The position numbers and the translations under genes are program-made. Below are positions 13,250-25,900 of a DNA stretch of 64,000 nucleotides, piece after piece (within the stretch, counting starts at the first letter, position 1; the number at the start of each line of letters is the position of its first letter). This DNA comes from Xylaria sp. FL1777 (lineage: Eukaryota > Ascomycota > Sordariomycetes > Xylariales > Xylariaceae). The notes under the pieces are model-generated. The model did not search any database. It was not told where the DNA came from and saw nothing but the letters and a program-made list of their open reading frames with translations. The stretch spans positions 1 through 64,000 of the forward strand of contig MU400532.1 in NCBI GenBank assembly GCA_022578965.1, written 5' to 3'.

Positions 13250-13875
13250 TAGACTTTTTTTTAACTTTAAACGTAGCATTTATATAAGCTATTTTTATAA
13301 AAGTTATTGCTTTTTGCTTAAATTACTACAATAGTATTTCTATTAAGTATTTATAGCTATATAGCAAAAACAAGTATTAATATTAAGTATATTTAGCAGT
13401 ATTAAATAAAGATAAAAAATAACATATAGCGTTAAGCGTATTAAACTTTTATACTAGTATGCTTTTGTAATAAAAAGTTGCGTATTTAAAATTGCTATTT
13501 CTTGCTTTAAGAAATGCTAGCATAACTTTTAGTAGCTTGCTAAACCGTTTTATTTTAAAAAAGAATTTGTTGTTTAAGTTATTTACGCAAAAAATAATAA
13601 GCTTACTACCTGCAAAAGCTTTATTATGCTTAATACTATAAGAACTTAATTTGTTTTTGCTAAATATTATAATTATAAGTTATAAGTATAATGCAGTATA
13701 AAATATAGCTATTAGTGAAATAATTGTAGTAGTAGTTTATTTTAATAAAGCAGTTAGCTTTATAATTAAAAAAAAAATGTGTTACCTATATAAAATAAAT
13801 AAAGTACGCACTTATAAGCTTAATAATAATAAAAAGTTAGTTAAGTTAAATAGGGCTAAAAAAGTAAGCATTTAA
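13250..13875 (+). pseudogene. Decayed coding stretch, unknown family (~208 codons)
   Basis: One frame (codon starts at 1 modulo 3) stays nearly open from about 13250 to the stop at 13873-13875, with about nine internal stops; the last 134 codons (from 13474) have only two. Stops are TAA/TAG as expected from mutated Gln, Trp or Arg codons. Readable pieces include ISLLPAKALL, SYKYNAV, ISEIIVVVVYFNKAVSFII and KKKMCYLYKINKVRTYKL. The end is basic (KKLVKLNRAKKVSI). I do not recognise the protein. It sits 0.3 kb inside repeat R2 copy 1 and upstream of the 102-bp array, and may be one exon of a larger element gene that also includes 15615-17230. Confidence 0.4.
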
Positions 13876-14225
13876 AAAAAAAAAAAAATTTGTAAAAAGT
13901 ATAACAAGTTTGCAAACTACAGCTAAAATTATAGTATGCTAAATATATAAGTAAGTTTATAAGTCCTATAATTACTTATAATTATTAAAGTAGAAAGCAA
14001 GTATATAAAAGCAAATATTAAAGTAAATAAATTATACTTACGTACTTTTTTTTAGTAATATTAAAGCAATACTTATTATGATTAAATGTTAGGTTTTCTT
14101 TTAAGTACGTAAACTTTAAACTTATTAGCACATATTTTTTATTAGTAAAGCTTATTAAGTTTATTTTTAACTTAATTAAACTAGATTTTTATTTTTTTTA
14201 ACTTGCGTTATTTAATAATATACTA

Positions 14226-14730
14226 AATAAAAAGTGTACTACATAATAATTTTAAAGTTTGTGATTTAACAAAGCTACTTACTATAAGCACTACACCTTT
14301 TTATAAACTAGATCTTTATTTTTTTTCTAAGGACAGTAGCATAAAATAATCTTAGTATTTACAACTTAACGAAGCTATATTTACTATAAGCATTACGCTT
14401 TTTTATAAACTAGATCTTTATTTCTTTTTTAAAAACAGTGGCGTAAAACAATTATAGTGTTTGCAATTTAACAAAGCTATATTTATTATAGTTGCTACGC
14501 CTTTTTATAAACTAAATCTTTATTTTTTTCTTAAAAACAGTAGCATATAATAATCCTAGTGTTTATAACCTAACAAGGCTACACTTTTTATAAGTATTAT
14601 ACCTCTTTATAGTTTAAATCTTTATTTTTTTTACTTTATGCAATTTAACTATATACTAAAAATAATAACATAAAACAATACTAGTGTTTATAATTTAATA
14701 AAGCTATATTTCTTGTAAGCATTACATTAT
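14226..14730 (+). repeat. Tandem array of ~102-bp units, about 5 copies
   Basis: The landmark TTAACAAAGCTA recurs with starts near 14261, 14361, 14463, 14565 and 14690, giving periods of 100, 102, 102 and 125. Each unit also carries a CTTTTTATAAACTAGATC block and an ACAGTAGCATAAAATAAT block. The last interval is longer because it holds an insertion of about 23 bp. Units differ mainly by C/T and G/A changes, so the array existed before the mutations. It lies between the decayed coding stretches at 13.3-13.9 and 15.6-17.2 kb. Confidence 0.85.
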
Positions 14731-15614
14731 TTTAGCAAGTTATAATAGCTTTAGCCTATTATACTACCTAAAAACTAAAATCTATATATTAATATCTAAA
14801 AGCTTTAACCTTTTTATAGTTTTGCTCTCTTTTTTCCTACTTTAATAAAAATTAATATTTAACTTTTTATTTTTAGACCTAAGCTATAGCAAACTTTCTT
14901 TAGCGCTTTTTATATAACTATACTTAATATATAATCTTAAAACTAAATACAAATCTTAATAAAAAAACAAAACTATTATACAATAAGTTTAATAAGTTTT
15001 GCTTTACTAAAATGCAAATATATAAAGGTTTTTAATTTATAACTAAAAATATTTGAACTTATATAAAGAATAAAGAACTTTTTTTTATAAACGCTAATTA
15101 GCAACTAAGCAAAAGATTTAGTAACCAGGTTTTAAAAAGATTTAAACTACGTTAACTTTTATGCTATGTTATAATTTTGGTTTTTTTGGGTAAATTTTGG
15201 TTTGCTATTATTTATAACTATACTTCTTTTTTTGCTATAGTATTTAATTTAAAGCTACTTAGTGCAAAACAACGTACTTAAGCTTTTAAAGCTAACTTTA
15301 TTACTTTTTTATAGCAAAGTTATATTTTTATATTTAAATACTATACATTTAAATAAACTAAAAATTATAAATAAACCTAATATAAAAAATAAGCTAATAG
15401 TTAGCATATCTTAAAATCTATTTAAGCTTATATATAAAAAAGTTATTATAATTAAACAGCTTTAAAATATTACCCTCTTTATTTTATATGCTAAAATTAA
15501 TTTTAGGAATATTTAATGTTATACTATTAAGCTTAGCAAGATATTATTAAGCTAATTCTACAGCTAAAACCAAATAAATCCGAGTTAAATAAATACGCTA
15601 AAAAAAATATAAAT

Positions 15615-17230
15615 ATGTTTAAAAAAAAACAAAAGCAATACAAAAAAAGGATTTATGCACTTAATAAATTAGTGCAATATAATTTATTAGTTCTAAAAAA
15701 ATATAGAAGTAAAGTTATTAAACTTATTAATTGTGCGAAAAAAAAAAGTATATTTATAAACGTTATAAAGTTTAAAGATCTTGCTGCTATTTATAAAACT
15801 TTAGCTTTTGCTAACTTTAATTTTGCTACTGTTTATAGTTATTTAAAGAATGTAGTTCTTATTTAGTAAAGTTATTAATGCTAGAAAAAGATCTATAGTT
15901 TTTTATTCTTTTTAAAAAATAACATATAAAGACTAAATATTTACAACTTAACAAATAACTTAAAAATACTACTAGAAAAGCCTTTATTAAAACATTTATG
16001 TTACGATTGCTAGTTGCTTTAATTGCTAAAAATCTATAAATAATAAAAGAACTAAAAAATATTGTTTTAATTATTCTTTGGACTTTTTAGTTTTATAGGT
16101 TATAAATATGCAAACTATGCTATTAAGCAACAGATTTAAAGCTATTATAGAAGCAAAAAGTAAAATAACAACTTATTTAAAAGCTAAACTTTTAAAATAT
16201 GTAGATTTTCTAGTAATACTTAAGTTTATTAAAAAAAAGATTGTGTTTTAATATGAAGTTTTTATTAGAATTAAGTATAATAATAGCTCTAAATTTAAAA
16301 AAAAAGTAAAAAACGCAGTAAATACTTTAAAATATAGAATAAACTATAGCTTTGCTTATTATTTTTAAGCCTAAGGCCTTATTAAAAAAGGCTATAAACT
16401 AATAAAAAAAAGCCTTATACAAATAATAAATAGAACTAAAAAAAATTAGCTAAAGTACTTAAACTTAGTAGTATAAGCAAATCGCACTTTTGTATGCTAT
16501 TATAGCTGCAGTTTATATAAGCTAATATATGTAAAAATGCTAATTCTACTAGTAAAAAATGTAATACTAACGTAAAAAGTAATTAAATAGCAAAATGTTG
16601 CTTTTTATAAAGATTTTATTAAAGCTAAAGTTAAGCAGCTAAAACGTTATAACTAGAATGTTATAAAAGTTAAAGCAATTATAACTAAGAAAAAAAGATT
16701 AGCTGCAAAAACTAAATTTTGGAAAAACGCTTATAAAATTAAGTAACTACTTAAAAAAAGCTTGCTTGTTTTTTTTTATAATACTATGCTTTTAATAAAT
16801 AAGTTTAACAACAAAAAACTGCTATACTAATAAATTAGCTTTTATTAAGTTAAAGAAAAGGTTAATTATAAATAATACTAACTAGCAGAATTATTAAGAA
16901 AAAAATTAAAAGGGTTGTTTTTTGCTAAAAAATTAAAGCAATTTATATAGAATAACTAAAAGTACTAAAAGCTAAAAGATCTTAATTTTAATGTATGAAC
17001 TACTAGCACAGCAGCTATTTACCAAAAAGCCAACTAAAACAATAAAGCCTTTAATAATTAAAGCTATAATAGTTAAGCTATAAAAAGCAAAAAAAATATA
17101 ACAAATTATATAGGCTTTTTAAGTTTAAAAAGCTGCAGCATAGCTTTTAGCGCTTTAAATATCCTAAGCGCTAAAAAATATAATAGCTTACTTTATTTTT
17201 TTTAGCTACTATATTATAAAGCGCCTTAAA
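15615..17230 (+). pseudogene. Decayed basic protein with Cys cluster, frame break near 15860
   Basis: 15615-15866 is an uninterrupted 83-codon frame starting ATG; it is lysine-rich (MFKKKQKQYKKRIYALNKL) and ends LKNVVLI. Directly after it a different frame takes over (about 15870 to 17230) with roughly one stop per 16 codons, below what this composition would give by chance, and only about ten in the first 230 codons. Readable parts include NRFKAIIEAKSKITTYLKAK, LKYRINYSFAYYF and KKRLAAKTKFWKNAYKIK. At about 16490-16540 it reads FVCYYSCSLYKLIYVKM: two Cys remain, and three Tyr could be former Cys, which would suggest a zinc-binding cluster. The break between frames may be an intron or an indel. 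Family unknown; the 83-codon piece alone is not evidence of an active gene. Confidence 0.4.
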
Positions 17231-20200
17231 AAGTAATAACTAACAAAAGCTAAAACAATAGATTTTTTTTTTTTTACTTCTTGTTTTTTTACTAATTGTT
17301 TTGTTTTTTATTTTTATTAATTGCATAAGTTTATATAATTAAGTTATAATGCATAAAACTATTTTACTTCGCTTAAAACTAAGCATGTTTTTTATAGCTT
17401 TTTTTTTATTAGTTTTATATTTGTTAGTTTTATAGCAACCTATTTGTTAGTACCTTTTTTACTATTATATTAAAAACATAGGTTTTTATTTTATTTTAAC
17501 GTTTTTTAAATGGCTTAATAGCTTAGTTCTAGTGTAAATTATTATTGCTTTTTTTTAAAAATGCGTAAAAACAAAAAAAATAAAAGTAAAAACTGCTTAT
17601 TAGTTTTAATTACTTAAGTTTATTTTGCTGCACTAATGCTTACGTATAAGTTTTTTTACTTTTGATTGCTTAATTATTTTTGTTTAAAACTAAACAATGC
17701 TTTCTGCTTTTAGTTTAAACTATTTAATACTTAATAAAGATTTTAAAACTGCTAAAAAGCAAAAAACATTATTATTGCACTTTATAAAGTTACTAGTTTA
17801 TATTTTATATGCTTAAACTATTAGCAATAATTTAAAGCTGCTATTAAGCAATAATAAACACTTAATAAAATAACAAACGTTTAAGCAAAGTTTAAAGCAG
17901 GCTTAATTAAAGCAAGATTTTGCTATAAAAAACTAAGCAAAAGTGTTTATTTATACAAAGCTAAAAAAATGGAAACTAAAAAAAAAATAAAAAAAAGATT
18001 TAATAATCTAGTATTAATAATTTTTATTTTGTATATTTTAAGCTTTTTATTATAAAAGTTCTATATATTTGCTTTTATAAGTATTAAAACTTAACTTTTT
18101 ATATAATAATTGTTTTTTTTTTATTTATTACGTTTAGGAAAAAGTTTGCAAACTATGCAATAAGGAAAAATAATTGCAAATTATATTAAAAAAAGCATTG
18201 CTATATAAGCAAATCGTTTAATTTTCTTATTTTATTTTACTTTATATAATTTATTTAATTTATTTCTTTAATTATTTCTTAAGATATTAAAGCGTTATAT
18301 TAATTTTTTAAGCAATACTAAATTATTGTTTATTAATATAACATATAATAAGCTAAGCAATAAGATTAGCTTAAAAAAAACGATTTAATTTGTGTTTTAA
18401 TTTAGTTTTTTTTTTAGTTAAACAAATAAAAAAATTTCTGAATAAAGTTATTTATTTTTTGGAGTTTTTAGGCGTAAGATCTTTTTTAATTGCTGCAGTT
18501 ATTGTACTAGCTTTAAAATATTTAGTTATGTTACCTTAAAACTCATAAAATAAACAGTTGTATAACTAAATAATAAACGCGCAATTAGTATACGTACTAA
18601 ACTTTTATTTTAAAATAGTGCAGCAAAAAAAAAAAAAGTAAAGTTTTATATACTTTTTGCTTTTAGCTATTATTAGCATTTGCTTGTAATGCTTACAAAG
18701 TACAGCATTTTAAATTCTAAATAACTATATAAATATAGCTATAAGCTAACAGAAATTACAGAAGATTTAATATATATATTTGCTTTAAAAACTTTCTTTA
18801 ATTGCTTTTATATATAGTAAGCAAACTTTTAAATACTACTGCTTTTTTATTTAAGTAAAGCTATTTTAAATATATTAATTTACATAACACTTAAAAAAGA
18901 AATTATAATTAAGTTTTTATTAAATATATTTATTGCTAGCGTTATTATTAAGAATTTTAATCTTTATATAGTTTAGTGTTTAGTTATATAGCAAAAAAAA
19001 GGTTAGCTAAGTAAAAAAACGAAATTTAAAGAAAAAAAAGAACACGTGCTTTTTGCTATTTGCTAATAAACTTAACTTTTTAAATATTATAAGTACGGCT
19101 GTTTGTTAGCTAAGCAATATTAATTTTTTAAATATTAGTAAATTACTATAATATTTTTTGATTATTTAAAACTTTATTAATAACATAAGAATATTTTTTT
19201 GCGTGCTTAGTTAAGCAAAGATTAATTGTGCTACTTAAAGCTAAAGAATTTATAACAAAAGCGTAAACTAAGTAATTTAAAGACTTAAGCGCTAAAGTAA
19301 AAAATTGCAGGAAAAATTAAAGCTTTAGAACTATACAAAAAAAAACAAATTAAAAAAAAAAACAAGCTTTTCTTTTATATTTAGTAAAGCCTAAATTATT
19401 TACTTTGCTATTAGTTATAATAGTTGTTTAAAAAAAGTAAGTTATAAATATATTAAAAAAAGATTAAAAAGCAATTATTTAATTAACTAAGATTACTTTA
19501 TTTGCTTATTTTTTAATTAATATTAATGTAAACATATAAAAAATAATTATTATAAGGGCATTTAGCGATTAATGGTTTATTTTAGCAATAAAATAATTAA
19601 TCGATAAATTAAAAATAATATAATAAGTTTATAAAAAAAAGGTATGCTAGTTTAAAGCTATATATTTTAGCTTTTTTTTTATTATATTTGCTTTACTAAA
19701 CTTTTTACTTATACTTAACTTTACTATTTTATTTACTTAATAAATTTTAACTTTTTGCATTTTATATAAATGCTTTTAGCATTTATATTTAAAAGATCTT
19801 ATAATTACTAAAAAATAATAATTTAAATTAGCAATTAAGAATATTAAACTATGTGTAATAAGTAGTATTAACTTTAATACTTATACTTTATACTTTTTAT
19901 ATAGCACTATCTGCTTTTATTTTTTTAATTTATATTAGGTTTTTTAACCTGCTTGCATTTTTTACTTAACTACAAAATATAGCAAATATATATATATGCT
20001 TAAACATTAATAAGAATTGCTTTTATTATATATATATACTTTTAATTATTATATTTTTTATTTCTAAAGAAGTTATTAGTACTACGGATTAACTAAAAAT
20101 GGCATTATTTTTTTCTAAAAGCACTAGTAAGCTGCTACTTTATGCTAAAAAGTATAAGCTTTAAGCACAATAAATAGCAAAACAAAAAATAAAAAAAAAA

Positions 20201-22059
20201 GAAAGAAAAGATAAATATATATATGCAAACTTAATAACTAGCTATAAAAAGCTTTTTTTTAAAAACTAAAAGCTCTTTAAAAACAGCTTTAAAAAAAAGC
20301 TAGTGTTTATTAATAGCTTAAAGTATAAAAAGTATTTAGCTTACATGCTTTTTTTATAAATTAATAAGCTAAATGTAAAAAATGTTTAGCTAAAAAACAT
20401 ATTGCTTTTTTTAGTTAATGTTTTTTTAAAATTTGTTTTAAAGTTTTTTCTTACTAAAAAAAAAGTAACTTTTATAAAGTGCTTGTTTTTTAAAAACTTA
20501 AAAAGAAGCAAAAAAGTAGTACTAAAAAACTGCTTTAGTTATTTATTTTTTAAAAATAGCAAAGCTTGCTAAAACTTTTCTTTAGATTTAGTTTAATAAA
20601 TACAAAAAAGATTAATATTTATAATATATAAAGGATATTATAATAAAAAAACGTTAAAATATTAGTGGTTTATAGTATATGTAATTCTAAAAAGAAATAT
20701 TTACTTTTTTGATCTAGTGCATAATAAAAAAATAATTATTTTTTAAAGAAAAGTTTATTTAGCATACTTTATTATATAAGATTGCTTAGTAAACATAAAT
20801 AAAACGTTACTTTATATGCTTAAACTAATAAAAAGATTTCTAGGGGAATTTTTATAAACTATAAGCTAAATATTTAAGTTTATAGCTATAAAAAGTTTTA
20901 TAATGCTAATATAGTTTTTATTTATAATTAAAGATTACTATAATAATAATAATTTACGCTTTAATAAGTTTAACGTTGTATTTATAAGATTTTTAATAGT
21001 TTTAGCAATAAAGCTAAAACTATATAAAGAATAAAAACCTATAATATAAAAGCCAAACATTTTATAGTTAATGTTTATAAAAGCCTTAAAAAAGCTATTA
21101 TTAAAAAAAGCTTTAAATAATTATTAAAAGAATAATAACTTTAAATACTTTAATAAGCTTAAGCTTTATAATAAATAAAAACTAGTTTATTGTTTTTTGC
21201 TAAGTAAAGTTCTAAAAACAATATATAGGAATAATAAGCAGTAATAGCTAAAAACCTTTTTTTTAAAGCAATAAACAGCTGCTAAAAAAACTTACCGGTA
21301 TAAATAAAGGTATTTAAATTACTAAAAAAGTTTTATTATTTTTAGTTGCTATAAAAACTTTTATAAAGTAAACATAGTGTTATAAAGGTTTAAAGCTATT
21401 TATATTATAAATGTTTTTATAAAGCTAAACGCTAAAAAATAGCTAAATAAGCGCAAATTAAAAGCTTTACTAAATATGTTGCTTTAGCTATATATAAATA
21501 AAAAAAGCAAAACTTTAAAAATAAGTATTAAGCTTAAATATAGCTAGTTTATAAAAAACCTTTTTATAAACTAACAAAATATAAAGTAGGCTATAATAAT
21601 TGCTAGAACTCCTTAAATAAAATATTTTATAATAAAATATTGCTTAAATAATTATTAGATTACTATTTTTGTTAATACTGTTTTAAAAGTAGCGTATATT
21701 TTAAACTTTAAGCATGCTACTAATAAAAATAACAAACAAGTTTTCTAAAGATTGCAAAAGTATTAAATAATAAAGCACTTTAATATAAAAGTTGTTTTAA
21801 GCTATTTTATATTTTTTTGCTTTTTTTAGCGTAATATTTATATATATAAATTTTTTAGGCCTTTATATTTATACTGCGTGTTTTGCGACTTAATAAACTG
21901 GTTTTTAAAAAAAAGCATTAATAATTAAAAAAATTATATATAGCTTATTATCTTTATAAAAAAAAGCCTTAAAAAGCACTTTAGCTTTAAATTACTAAAA
22001 GATTTATGCTTGTTGCTTTTAATAAGCGTTAAGCTTTATAAACTTTTATAAGCACTAAA
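17231..22059. other. RIP-degraded DNA, no gene recognised
   Basis: Stop-dense on all frames. There are short runs of less-altered sequence (about 18420-18560, and near 20840 with CTAGGGGAA) and open-looking runs on the + strand at 20640-21200, but no motif I can name. It lies inside the segment bounded by inverted copies of repeat R2 and may be the body of the same element. Confidence 0.5.
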
Positions 22060-22570
22060 TATAACTTTTTTTAGATTTAAAAAAATAGCTTTTATTTTAT
22101 TAAGCACTAGAAATGCAAAGAACAAAGGCAAAACGCTAGAAAAAAAGCTAAATACTAATTGTTTTGTTCTTTTAATACTTTTTACCTTAAAGCGCAAAGA
22201 AAATTTTTAGCAAAAAAAACTAACGCTTATACTAAAGAAGTTTTATTACAAGTAATATAAAAACGTTTTAAAGGTACGGAATTATTTTGCTATAGATATA
22301 TTTGCGGATATTTTTTTTTTTAAGTATAACAAGCTAAATATAAAACTTAGCTAAGCTTAATAGTTTAAAAAAGAAAAAGTATAAACTTTTTATAAGTACT
22401 TTTTTAAAGAAAACGCTAAGCACTTTTAAAAGCTTTTGCTTATATATTTAAATACGTAAAAAAGCTAAAACTAGTTTTAATAAAGCTAAAATATTTTTGC
22501 AAGCGCTAAAACTTAAGCTATTTTTAAACGTAGTAAAAAAAATAAAAGAAAACTTATAAAACTAAATAAA
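22060..22570 (+). pseudogene. Decayed coding stretch next to repeat R2 copy 2
   Basis: In the frame starting at 22081 the sequence is open for 85 codons with three stops, then continues with more stops to about 22570. Readable parts are KCKEQRQNARKKAKY, KAQRKFLAKKTNAYTKEVLL and KRFKGTELFCYRYICGYFFF. The last has two Cys flanked by Tyr that could once have been Cys or His. The stretch ends about 100 bp before R2 copy 2, as a terminal exon or 3' end of an element gene would. Family not recognised. Confidence 0.33.
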
Positions 22571-22678
22571 CAAGAAAAAATAATACTAATTCCGTTTAAA
22601 AAACATTAATAATAAAAGAAACTTTATGATTATAAGTATTAAAATAAACTAAAAGCAGCTATATTTTAATAAAGAAAA

Positions 22679-22984
22679 ATTAAAGTAAAGTAAAGTAACT
22701 AAACAAGCTAACTAACTAATTAAAGTAAATTTAAGCTAAGTTATATAGTAGAAATAAAAGTATAAGTGTTGCGTTAAATTTAAAAGCATAAATTTAAATA
22801 TTACGGACAATATAATAAAAATTAGCTATAGTTATTTTATTTATATTATTAAATAGCCTTTTTATTAATTGTTTTATTTTTTAATTTATATATAGCTTAA
22901 TTGCTTAAATGCATAAGTTATAACTTATTTTTTTGCAATTAAAATGTTGTAATAAATCTTGCGCAATTATATTGCTTTATTTTA
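22679..22984 (-). repeat. Dispersed repeat R2, copy 2 (inverted)
   Basis: Reverse complement of the repeat at 12661. On the minus strand it starts CAATATAATTGCGC (22984) and ends with the three TTTAC units (22681). Similarity to copy 1 continues about 10 bp past the CAGTG start (TAAAATAAAG), which is not shared with copy 3. With copy 1 it bounds a 10.3-kb segment as inverted repeats. Confidence 0.85.
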
Positions 22985-25900
22985 ATAAATAAGCCAGAAA
23001 AAAAGTAGTTATAAGGTTTTTAAAAAGGAAATTTATTATATATCTAGTAATTTAGCGTTATAATAAAGTTATAGTATTTAGTGCACAATAAATTTTGTAA
23101 TTGCTTTATTTTTTAATTAAGTATATTACTTTTTTGCTTTTATAGTTTTATGTTTAAAATTTAATGCTGTTATTTTTAATGCTTTATTGTATTATGCTTT
23201 ACTTAGAGAGCTATAATTAGTATTTTATAATAAGCAGCTTTTCAAAGTTTATAACTAGTAGTTTGCTTTATAATAAATATTTAAGTTTTGCTTAGTAATT
23301 ATAGTAAACTTTTTTTAGTTTAATAAAAAGCCTAGCTTATTATTGCTTTATATTTAAGGCTTACTATTGTTATATTAATGTAGCTAACTATAAATTAATT
23401 AATTTTTTAGTTATATTATAATAATTAAGCTTTTTTGTATTTAGGACTTATTTAGCTATTTTATATATGTTTTTTTTTTGGGTTACTATAATAATTAGTA
23501 CTTTAGTTAAAATTTTATTTGCTTTTTTGATTTGCTGCAAGCGCTATTATATATAGTGCACTAGTTTACAAAATGCTAGATTATTTCCTTTAGCTATTTA
23601 TACTAGCATATTAACAACCTTTATTTAGGTATTTTTTATATTAATAAATATGTTTTAAATACTATATATATATTAGCAAAAGGTATTATATTCTTTTTAT
23701 TAATTTTAAGTAGGATTATTTTAGAAATTTAAGCATAAAACAACAAGTTTTATATAATATAATTAAAGCAGCTATAGTATATAATTTATAGCTATAAAAT
23801 AAATTAATAAAAATAAAGCTAACATTAATATATAAATTATAAAAATGTTTTGCTTTTTTTTATTTAAACTATAAGCATAAGTATTAATACTAATGCTACA
23901 TTTTTTATTGATTTTTTAATTTATTTATAGTATAGCACTACTGTTGTTAATTTAGCTAACTAGGTTTATTATAAACCTTTTACTATAACTATAATGCAGT
24001 AAACATAATTATTAATTTTAAGGCCTTAAGTATATTATAAATTATGTTATAAAAAAGTATATAAAGTTTATTATTAAATATAAGCAGCAGTAAATAAACA
24101 ACTAAAAACATTTTTTTAGCTTACTTTATAAGATCTTAAAGCAGCAATAATATTTACTGCTTTTTAGCAAAAGTTATTTTAAGTTTGCTATACATTAACT
24201 AACTTAAAAGCATTAGCGTTTTTAGCAAGCAGCACTATATAATTAATATAAACATTATAACTTTTAAAAACTTTATTTATAGCTTAAAGCTTTATACTTA
24301 TAAAATAATTCTAAAAAACTTCTATAAATACTTATATTTTATATATATAATAGTTAGCTTTAATTATATTTGTAATTTATAGTATATAAGTTTTGTTTAT
24401 TTAGCAGATTTAGTAATTAGGATTTTTTAAATCCTGTTTAATATAGCGCAGAAAACCTAAATAACTAAGGCATTTTAATTATAATAAATAATCTAATAAC
24501 TTAAGCATTAGTAAGCAGCTTAAATATTTAAAAAACAAAAAATCTTAGCATAGTAAATAGTTGTTATAATAAATAAAATCGTTAAAACAAAGTAAAACAA
24601 ATAAATGTATATGTATATATATAAATAAACAATATTTAATATAGCACTACGTAATAATAAAAGTTATTAAAGTATTTAAGTATTATTAATATATAGTAAA
24701 TAGTTAAGTAAGTAATAAGTATTAATTAAAGCTTAAATTACTTATAAAAGCTACTTTTATGGTTATAATGCTGCTAAAAACTTATAATATAACAAAAGCT
24801 ATTATATTATAACTTATAGAATAAAAAATATAAAATTTAGTTGCAAAAGCTAAATATACTTTTATGTTAAAAAAATAAAAGCTAGTTTTAGGTTAAATGC
24901 TAAAAATAAAGCATTATTTTGCTTTAGCTAACCGAAGTTTTAAAAATAAGCATTAATTTAATATATAAAAATGCTTTCCGAACTTTCTTATAAATATTAG
25001 CGCTTTTGTTTTTTAAACTTAAGTATATATATTTTGTAGCTAGAATTATAGCTTGCTTTTCTATTAGTAGGTATTTATATGAACTATAAGCTTTTTTAAA
25101 AACGCTATGTTTAAGTTAAGTTTTTAAAACTTTTATAGTAATGTTTTTTAAAAGTTTAAAGATTAAAATACTGCAAACTTGCTATGCTTTATAAAAAACT
25201 ATTTTAATTTCATAAAAAGGAAAAATCTTATTATAAATTTTTCTTATTTTAAAAAAGTTCTAAAAAAGTGCTATTTTTTTGCAATACTATATTTTAGTTA
25301 GCAATGCTACTTTTTGCTAAGTAAAGTCGGTTATATAAAGCTTTTTTAAAAAAGTAGCTAATTGTTTAGCAGTTAATTAAGTGCTTTTAAAAGTAGTGCT
25401 AAAACGTAAATATATGTTTTAATAAATGCTATTTTATTAAAATAGCACAGGATTTTCTAAGTAATAGCTTGCCTTTTTTAAAGCTTGTTTTTTTTATTTA
25501 TAAAATTTAAGTAAAACAGTACTATTAAATAGCATGTTATTTTTAAAATAAATCTTTTTATTTTTTGTTTTATATATTATATTTAAAATTATTGTTTTAT
25601 TTTTTATTGATTTATTAGTTTTTAAGGCTTAAAAAGTTAATAATATTTAAATTAAGGCTATAATTAGGTTATTTTTGTTGCCCGATTTATATGCAGGATT
25701 TTTAGTTTTTGCAATTGTTAATCTTTTAGCGTTTTTTTGCTTTAATGTTTTTTTTATTGCAACTAAAAGTATTTCGAATAATTAATTATTATTAAAAGCA
25801 GCGTAAACCTTTTTATTATTTTGTATTTTTAAGTTCTTAAAAAATTTAATATTTTTTTGTATAAAAAAAGTTAAAAAAGCTACTAACGTTATAGCATTAT

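Noticed and set aside
24000..24430. Possible Ty1/Copia reverse transcriptase (SFVYLADLVI, LKALYL)
   Set aside because: Hints come from two different frames, and key positions differ by changes RIP cannot make (for example Ala at the catalytic Asp position). Not supportable.
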